DNA from: CAZNXJ01 sp964577115
GTDB taxonomy: Bacteria > Planctomycetota > Planctomycetia > Pirellulales > Pirellulaceae
Assembly (NCBI GenBank): GCA_964577115.1
Contig: CAZNXJ010000006.1
Coordinates: 124,001-188,000 of the forward strand
Reading direction: 5' to 3'
DNA length: 64,000 nt
Below are positions 58,720-64,000 of this stretch, piece by piece. The notes under the pieces were generated by a model. That model searched no databases. It saw nothing but the letters and a program-made list of their open reading frames with translations, and was not told where the DNA came from. A program made the position numbers and the translations under genes. Positions within the stretch are counted from its first letter, which is position 1; each line of letters begins with the position of its first letter.

Positions 58720-60987
58720 CTAGCGAGTTGCGCTTGCCGGCCGCTCGTACGTGATCAGGCCCTTGCTGAGCGTTGTTTGCCATTCCTGAAGCGCTTTGCG
58801 CTGCTGGATCGGTTCCCGCTCGGGGCGATACAGGTGCGTGCGATCGGTGATGCGGCGCAGGTTTTCCAGAGCGAGCACGCGCACTTCCATCACGTTGCTC
58901 TCGAGGCCCGAGACGAGTTGCTCGGCGCCGCCCGCCGCGAGCTGATCTTCCGTGTACCCCTGGAGCAGCCGGTAAAGCTGCTCGGCGGCGCCCGGACGAA
59001 CCTTAATCAGCGCCTCGCGAACAGCTTCCGCCGACTCGGGGCCGCGGCGCAATCCGCTCTGCAATGCTGCGAAGTACGACCGCCAGTACGCGTGGTGCCG
59101 ATCGTTGCTCAGCGCCTCGACCATTGGTTCGAATTCATCGAGTGTGCCGAGCGACTCCATGGCCAGCGCACTGACTTCGATCTGCCGATGGCCGACCTGC
59201 TCGAACAGGCCGAGGCTCAGCGGACGCTCGTAATCGATCAGTGTCGCCAGCTCGCGCGAGGCCCGCTGATCGATTTCGCGACGATCACGTGCATCGATCC
59301 ACGCGGGAGCGGGACCCTCGGTGATTTCCTCGGCTCCCGGCACAAGGTGCAGCTGCTGGCCGCTGGCCACGGTGATCGGGGCGCTACCCTCGGCCGTCCA
59401 GTTCAATTCGCCTGTCATGACGTGGATGCGGCAATGATGCAGCGGCGCGGTCGTCGCTGGATCTTCACCGAGCGGCGTCGCGAGCTCGACTTCCATGGCG
59501 ATTGCCGAATCGGCCGTGGCGAACGTCAAGGTGCCCTGGACGTCGCCGAAGGCGAGGATGATCTCCGAGCCGGAGATGCCGGCGGTGTCCAGCAGCGCTC
59601 GGCCCCATTGAAATTGGAGCACGGGACGCATGCCGTCCGAACGGAGTTCGATGCGTGCCGGCCCGACGAAGGTGCCGTGAATGCCCGAGCTGAGCGCCAC
59701 CTGCGGGCGGTAGGAGGGGAGTACAAGTAGATGCTGGCCAGGCTGGAGTACCGCGCGCGTCGCCAGGCGGTGCCAGAGCTCGTTGGCGTCCGTCAGCGTT
59801 GCCAGCACGTGATCGCGATCGCTGGCAATGAAGCGACCTACGCCGGGTGTGTCGCTGCTGGCCGGATCGCTCGGATCTCCTTCTTCGGCCAAGGAACTGT
59901 CCGGCGCGGACGTATCCGCGGCCAGATCGATTGCCGGCGCCAGGTTGTCTGTTGAACTCGGCGGCGACGCCTCTTCGTCGAAGGGCGGAGCGTCGGTGAC
60001 CGGTTCCTCCACCACGCTCGGCGTCACCACGTCACGGCTCGCATCAGCGGCAAGTCCGGCAGCTGCGAGGTTCTCGCCAGAGCTCCGTGGCGGCGCGGGC
60101 TCGGTGGGTTCTCGAGGCGTGTCGAGAGGGTCGGTGCGGCGGGGCGGCGGAGCGGTGTCAGCCGTCTCGGCGTCGGAAGCTTCGCCGGCTTCCGTTTCCC
60201 GTGCCGCTGCGGCCTGTGAGCCGCGTTTGTTGTCCTCCGTCGCGGCGTTCGCGGCTTCGGAATCCCGCGTCGCTGGCCGATCAGTTGGCTGGTCGCGCGA
60301 CGTGTCGGACGACGCGACGGCGCCGGATGGTTTGAAGAAAACGCCCAGCACCGGGTGGTTTTCGTCGAATCGGCCGAGCGCCAGCATGGCGACGGCCAGC
60401 AGTAAGAGCACCAGGGCGGCCGTGGCGAGGATAGGCTGCCAACTGCGACGCCGCGCTGCTCGCAGGTAGTCCGGCACTTCCGCTCGCCGCTCCACCGGCC
60501 GGGGCGCGGCCACGGCGGGCTGGTCGGCCACCGGAGCCAGTTCGGTTACCGGCGCTGCCACGGCCGCCGCGGCGGCCGGACGGGCGGCCAGTTCTTCGGG
60601 CGGCCGTTTCGCCAGCGCGTAAATACCGTCGCGAACCGATTGCGGGACTTCCGCCGGTTCGCTCAGCGCAAGGGCGATAATCTGATGGCAGGCCGCGACT
60701 TCGGCTAGGTGCACGTCCGACTCGAGACAGACTTTTTCGAACTCCTGCATCCGCTCGGGCGCCAATGTGTCGTTGAGAAACTCGGCGACCGTATTCGGAT
60801 CGAGGCCCATGCCTTTGCCGTCGAGCTTCGGGGCGCCGAGCCGTAAACGCTTCATGGAGCTCTGGATGCGCTGCACGAGCCCCTGGGCGAATTCGTTGTG
60901 TTTCAGTTTGTCCGCAATGATCTGGGCGTCGTCGGGCTCGAGCGTGTTGTCGAGATAAGCCAGCAGGGTACGCAGCGTCAATCGCAT
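58720..60987 (-). CDS. large membrane protein with anti-sigma-like N-terminus, function unknown
   Basis: A 755-residue protein. Residues 1-120 carry two anti-sigma-like helical units (LLAYLDNTLEPDDAQIIADK and VAEFLNDTLAPERMQEFEKV) with no zinc ligands. A Pro/Ala stretch leads to one membrane segment at about 185-205 (ILATAALVLLLLAVAMLALG). A long acidic, disordered region (210-390) follows, then a beta-rich part (about 395-560, including GQHLLVLPSYRPQVALSSGI) recalling FecR-like periplasmic domains, and a helical C-terminus. It may regulate a sigma factor encoded elsewhere or link envelope state to the cytoplasm. The ATG has GAGG upstream. Confidence 0.65.
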   Translation of the reverse strand: MRLTLRTLLAYLDNTLEPDDAQIIADKLKHNEFAQGLVQRIQSSMKRLRLGAPKLDGKGMGLDPNTVAEFLNDTLAPERMQEFEKVCLESDVHLAEVAACHQIIALALSEPAEVPQSVRDGIYALAKRPPEELAARPAAAAAVAAPVTELAPVADQPAVAAPRPVERRAEVPDYLRAARRRSWQPILATAALVLLLLAVAMLALGRFDENHPVLGVFFKPSGAVASSDTSRDQPTDRPATRDSEAANAATEDNKRGSQAAAARETEAGEASDAETADTAPPPRRTDPLDTPREPTEPAPPRSSGENLAAAGLAADASRDVVTPSVVEEPVTDAPPFDEEASPPSSTDNLAPAIDLAADTSAPDSSLAEEGDPSDPASSDTPGVGRFIASDRDHVLATLTDANELWHRLATRAVLQPGQHLLVLPSYRPQVALSSGIHGTFVGPARIELRSDGMRPVLQFQWGRALLDTAGISGSEIILAFGDVQGTLTFATADSAIAMEVELATPLGEDPATTAPLHHCRIHVMTGELNWTAEGSAPITVASGQQLHLVPGAEEITEGPAPAWIDARDRREIDQRASRELATLIDYERPLSLGLFEQVGHRQIEVSALAMESLGTLDEFEPMVEALSNDRHHAYWRSYFAALQSGLRRGPESAEAVREALIKVRPGAAEQLYRLLQGYTEDQLAAGGAEQLVSGLESNVMEVRVLALENLRRITDRTHLYRPEREPIQQRKALQEWQTTLSKGLITYERPASATR

Positions 60988-61457
60988 GGCAGAACCTCGT
61001 AATTAGGGCAGCGCGCCTCGTACGAGGCGGCCGGTTAGCTTGTTGGGGGGGCGGTGTTGCATCGCGGCGCATAGGGGCCGCGCGGGGCGTTTTGTATTCG
61101 GAGTTGCCCGCCGAGCGGGTCCGCGGGACCGCTGCGAGGGCGTGTTACTGTAGTTAGTGCCGATTCGAGCGAACTTTCGTACATCGCTTTGGGAGAATTT
61201 TTCCGAGCAGCCGGGCGCGGCTGGGGAGGGCCGAGGTGCGCGTACCCGCTGGAAGGCGCTCGAAATGCGTAAGCGCAACGCTGCCACGGAGCTGCCGAAG
61301 GTTCCGGGGCGCTAAACGAATCCGCCGCGCGGGGAATTATGAACTAGACTTGCGCGGACGACGGACAAGGCGGCGCGTGAGCGAAGCGATGCCGGGCACC
61401 GGCTGCCGCTCCGCCGATGGACACACGTATTCTCCGGTAGCAAGAGCTTCCTGCCAA
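60988..61457. other. 470-bp divergent intergenic region
   Basis: No credible gene or strong repeat. A run of seven G residues at about 61044-61050 and an AT-richer patch near 61145-61205 (TGTTACTGTAGTTAG and GGGAGAATTTTTCC) are the only notable points; the latter may hold promoters. An open frame running into the HDOD gene from 61236 is judged untranslated. Confidence 0.4.
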
Positions 61458-62366
61458 ATGAGCACCAAAGCACCCGCAACCAGTTCCCATTTGCAGCAAC
61501 TCCTGAACTCGGCACAGCTCCCCGCGCTGCCGCAGAGCGCGATTCAGCTGCTCGAACTCTCTCAGGATCCCGACAACGGCCCCCCCGAATACGCTCGGCC
61601 CATCGAGGCCGATCCGGGGCTGACCAGCCAAGTACTGCGGTTCGTGAACTCGTCGTACTTCGGATTTTCCCGGGAGATCTCGAGCGTCAAGCTGGCGATC
61701 GCGCTGGTGGGGGTGCGGACAATCAAGAACTTTGCGCTGTGGAGCGCCGTGTTCAGTTTGATGCCCTCACCCAAGTGCGGCCCGTTCGATCTGAAGACAC
61801 TGTGGAAGGACTCGCTACGGCGAGGCATTTTTGCTCGGCGGCTGGGGCGGTCGATGGGCGTCAAGGACGTCGACGAGCTGTTCGCCGCCGCGCTGCTACA
61901 GGATATGGCGATTCCCCTGTTGGCCAAGGAGCTGCCGCAGGACTATCACGCACTCCTCGACGACCGCGAGAGTGGTAAGTGTCGCCTTTCGAACCTCGAG
62001 CGTGATCGGTTCGGTTGGACCCACGCGGAAGCGGCTGTCCATGTCGCTCACCGGTGGAGCCTTCCCGAGCGATTTGTCTACCTGATCGGTGGGCATACGG
62101 AGACGGAGAAGCTGAAGTCGGGCAAGCTGGACCCGGGTGCCGCCTGCGTGGCCTGCTCGGCGCTGTTGCCGAGCTGCAGCGATTCGACCTGGCATGAACG
62201 GGACGAGTTCGTGAGCTGTTTCCGGTCGCTGGGCGGGGACGCTGAGCAGGTGGTCACGACGTTCCAGGAAATTGACCACGAGTTCGAGGAATTTGCACCG
62301 CTGCTCAAGCTTTCCGTGACCAAGCACACGCTGGTCGAAACGTGGCGCCAGACGCCGCAGGCGTAA
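61458..62366 (+). CDS. HDOD domain protein
   Basis: A 302-residue signalling protein. LPALPQSAIQLLELSQDPDN, LTSQVLRFVNSSYFGFSREI, SVKLAIALVGVRTIKNFALW and LFAAALLQDMAIPLLAKELP are the successive blocks of the HDOD domain, an inactive relative of HD phosphohydrolases; the HD pair itself is absent (LLQDMAIP). HDOD proteins act as scaffolds in cyclic-di-GMP, chemotaxis and redox signalling. A second helical region runs to the C-terminus (EERFVYLIGG-like, then VTTFQEIDHEFEEFAPLLKL). Start ATG 61458; an earlier in-frame start would add unstructured residues. Confidence 0.87.
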   Translation: MSTKAPATSSHLQQLLNSAQLPALPQSAIQLLELSQDPDNGPPEYARPIEADPGLTSQVLRFVNSSYFGFSREISSVKLAIALVGVRTIKNFALWSAVFSLMPSPKCGPFDLKTLWKDSLRRGIFARRLGRSMGVKDVDELFAAALLQDMAIPLLAKELPQDYHALLDDRESGKCRLSNLERDRFGWTHAEAAVHVAHRWSLPERFVYLIGGHTETEKLKSGKLDPGAACVACSALLPSCSDSTWHERDEFVSCFRSLGGDAEQVVTTFQEIDHEFEEFAPLLKLSVTKHTLVETWRQTPQA

Positions 62367-62550
62367 GCCAAGCCCGCCGTGGGCGCCAAGCGGTGCGGAA
62401 CGCCAAAGCCCAATGCGCCGCCGCGGAGTCTTCGGGGACGGCCGTTGGGCTTCTCGGCATTGGCAGTTAAAATGGCAACGGAGCGGGCCGCCGTATGGCC
62501 CGCCAGCGAGCGAGTTGTTCGCCGAAAGCGTTGTCATTTGGGCTGGTGCG

Positions 62551-63114
62551 ATGGCCGAGTACGATCGAGTTCACCGCCAACAGATTTTGCGCGAGGCCGA
62601 GGGATATCTTGAGCTTGCGTCCGTCGGGGGCTCGAAGTACAGCGCGGCCCAGGAGCGGCGTGACCGGCTGGCCGAGCGCGCTCTGTCGGTGCTCAACAGT
62701 ACGCGGTTTGTCGGGCGCAGCCTGGCTCAGGCAATGTTCCTCCGCGGCCAGGCTCTGCGTGTCATGGAGCGGTATCGTGAAGCGCTCGAGCCGCTCGCCA
62801 AGGCCGCCGAGCTGGATCCGCGGAACCTGCACGTCTGGCTGGCACTCGGCTGGTGCCACAAGCGGACTGGCCGGCTCGATCTGGCCATTCAGGCCCTGGA
62901 AGAAGCCCTGTCGCTCGAATCGGGCGAGGCGATCATCCATTACAACCTGGCCTGCTATTGGAGTCTCGCCGGCAACCGCAAGCTGGCACTTGCATATCTT
63001 GCTCAGGCGCTCGACATCGACCCGAACTACCGCGACTTGATCGCCGACGAGTCCGATTTCGACCCCATCCGCAGCGATCCTGATTTCCGGGCGCTGGCCA
63101 GCGTCATTGTCTAA
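62551..63114 (+). CDS. tetratricopeptide repeat protein
   Basis: A 187-residue soluble protein with about three TPR units: SLAQAMFLRGQALRVMERYR (about 49-68), NLHVWLALGWCHKRTGRLDL (91-110) and AIIHYNLACYWSLAGNRKLA (126-145), followed by the short acidic end DLIADESDFDPIRSDPDF found in many bacterial TPR proteins. No signal peptide. TPRs mediate protein binding; the partner is unknown. ATG 62551 starts MAEYDRVHRQQILREAEGYL; upstream in-frame sequence is not repeat-like. Confidence 0.82.
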   Translation: MAEYDRVHRQQILREAEGYLELASVGGSKYSAAQERRDRLAERALSVLNSTRFVGRSLAQAMFLRGQALRVMERYREALEPLAKAAELDPRNLHVWLALGWCHKRTGRLDLAIQALEEALSLESGEAIIHYNLACYWSLAGNRKLALAYLAQALDIDPNYRDLIADESDFDPIRSDPDFRALASVIV

Positions 63115-63474
63115 ACGGGCTGGTCGAGCAGAGCTGTCGAATGGAGCTCGGCCGCGGCTGGGCCCCTGACCTTTCCGGGCCAAGTCAGGTCCGGCGCTGA
63201 ACGTCGTCGGGCCGTTGGTGCCTCTGGTGATGGGGGGCAGGGCCTGCTGGATGGGTGGTCAGGTGCGGAAATGTGGCTTTGCGGGCCACTGAGAACTGGG
63301 TAAACTGCGCGGCTTCTGTTGTGTGTTGCGCAGTGCCTGTGGCTGCGTGGCAGAGAGCGATTTGGATTTGTCCCGTTTTGGGCCCAGAATTAGAATGACG
63401 GCGGGCTGGTCGCCCGTTGTCTCGCGGTCGTTATCAAGCCGAAGCGGGACTTGAAGTTACCAAAGGAGAAGTCG
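63115..63474. other. 360-bp intergenic region
   Basis: No gene. It contains CCTGAC (63165-63170) with GTCAGG (63184-63189), a weak hairpin after the TPR gene, and a likely promoter for the hibernation-factor gene at 63368-63396. Confidence 0.5.
63368..63396 (+). promoter_or_regulatory. candidate sigma-70 promoter for the raiA/PTS genes
   Basis: TTGTCC (63368-63373) and TAGAAT (63391-63396) are separated by 17 bp, matching four and five of six consensus positions. Transcription would start near 63403, giving a leader of about 70 bases. Confidence 0.45.
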
Positions 63475-63828
63475 GTGCTAGTCAGCATTTCCGCACGTCA
63501 TGGGCATCTCAGCGCCGGCACCCAGGAAAAGATCACCGAAAAGGCGGAAAAGCTGCGGCGTCTTCTGGACCGCGTTACGGCCATCCAGGTGACGGTCGAT
63601 TTGGAGCACGAAGAGGCTCCGGTCGTCGAGCTTCAGGTTACTGCGGAACACTTTGACCCCTTCGTGGCCAGGGAACAGGCGGGGACTGTCTTCGCGGCCC
63701 TCGATGGCGCGATTCACAAGATTGAGCAACAGTTGCGTAAACAAAAAGAGAAACGCATCACCGGTCATCGAACTCCTGGTCGCAAGCAGATGGAGGTCGG
63801 CATCGAGCCGGACCGCGAGCGGGAATAG
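63475..63828 (+). CDS. raiA: ribosome hibernation-promoting factor (HPF/RaiA family)
   Basis: A 117-residue protein of the short HPF/RaiA type, which binds in the 30S decoding region and inactivates ribosomes in starved cells. VSISARHGHLSAGTQEKITE starts the first strand and helix, KAEKLRRLLDRVTAIQVTVD the next, and DPFVAREQAGTVFAALDGAI with KIEQQLRKQKEKRI the last helix. GTG 63475 has AAGGAG (63463-63468) six bases upstream; an earlier TTG at 63451 is less likely. A PTS IIA gene follows after 80 bp, an order also seen downstream of rpoN in proteobacteria. Confidence 0.88.
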   Translation: MLVSISARHGHLSAGTQEKITEKAEKLRRLLDRVTAIQVTVDLEHEEAPVVELQVTAEHFDPFVAREQAGTVFAALDGAIHKIEQQLRKQKEKRITGHRTPGRKQMEVGIEPDRERE

Positions 63829-63908
63829 ATACGGCGGGGCGATCGCCTTCGCGGGATGCCCCCCGGGCGCCCGGTGTGGCTTCGCTGCTCGAGAAAGGGA
63901 TATACGAA

Positions 63909-64000
63909 ATGAAATTCAGCGATTTTGTGTGTGTGGAGGCGATCAAGGCCGAACTGGTGGCCGAGGACAAGACGAGCGTCATTGAGGAGCTGGTAGGGGC
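63909..64000 (+). CDS. PTS sugar transporter subunit IIA (PtsN-like), start only
   Basis: Only the first 30 codons are in the window. MKFSDFVCVEAIKAELVAED then KTSVIEELVGA matches the opening of fructose/nitrogen-regulatory PTS IIA domains, in which a later histidine accepts phosphate. The ATG at 63909 has AAGGGA upstream. Adjacent to an HPF gene, it is more likely a regulatory PtsN-type IIA than a sugar permease component, but the rest of the gene is outside the window. Confidence 0.7.
   Translation, partial: MKFSDFVCVEAIKAELVAEDKTSVIEELVG

Noticed and set aside
1..64000. CRISPR arrays, insertion sequences, prophage genes, tRNA and rRNA
   Set aside because: No regularly spaced identical repeats, transposase or integrase motifs, terminal inverted repeats with target duplications, cloverleaf T-arms or rRNA signatures were seen on either strand.

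Overview
The window looks like chromosome from a GC-rich member of the Planctomycetota, most likely near Pirellulales. Lineage markers visible in the sequence are DUF1501 proteins, a Pirellula/Verrucomicrobium-type membrane-bound dehydrogenase with a CxxCH cytochrome domain, a cysteine-rich secreted protein, a planctomycete-type ECF sigma/anti-sigma module, and many conserved proteins with no known function. No tRNA, rRNA, CRISPR array, insertion sequence or phage gene was found. The region reads as ordinary core and lineage-specific chromosome, not an island.

Layout. 1-5.5 kb: the tail of a DUF1501 gene, an SDR-family protein, two divergent family 9 glycosyltransferases (envelope sugar transfer) and a beta-CASP RNA-processing type hydrolase. 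5.5-10.7 kb: an exported leucine-rich-repeat protein and a four-gene block of two ABC ATPase/ABC-2 permease pairs with overlapping GTG starts. 10.7-11.6 kb: a gene-free stretch with a canonical terminator. 11.6-16.1 kb: a tandem-GGDEF protein, NhaA, an F420-reductase-like protein and a thioesterase. 16.2-22.4 kb: a 1,584-residue secreted PHP/dehydrogenase/HEAT/cytochrome fusion beside a Tat-exported DUF1501 protein. 22.8-27.5 kb: BioF, an EVE protein, a rhomboid protease and a coiled-coil membrane protein.

28-36.2 kb is an apparent tripartite efflux operon: a MarR-type regulator, a very large TolC-like lipoprotein, an HlyD-type adaptor carrying two EF-hands, a MacB-type ATPase and a MacB-type permease. 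Two identical TTCA-N4-TGAA palindromes exactly 30 bp apart lie upstream of the regulator. 36-44.3 kb holds RidA, an aldose epimerase, a TIM-barrel protein, SppA, a translationally coupled sigma/anti-sigma/exported-protein trio and an M20-type peptidase. 44.4-49.2 kb holds RlmN, several small proteins, a receiver-like protein without its phosphorylation residues, a cupin, and a nested inverted-repeat region (candidate structured RNA) upstream of a cysteine-rich secreted protein.

49.2-64 kb holds a TPR-like protein, a HemD-HemE fusion for consecutive haem-pathway steps, a LOG-type protein, a Tex protein enlarged by two Ala/Pro/Glu-rich insertions, a large membrane protein with an anti-sigma-like N-terminus, an HDOD protein, a TPR protein, and a hibernation factor next to the start of a PTS IIA gene. 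The best candidates for undescribed biology are the structured RNA upstream of the Cys-rich gene, the EF-hand efflux operon with its paired operators, and the PHP/dehydrogenase/cytochrome fusion. All calls come from reading the sequence; no database search was run.
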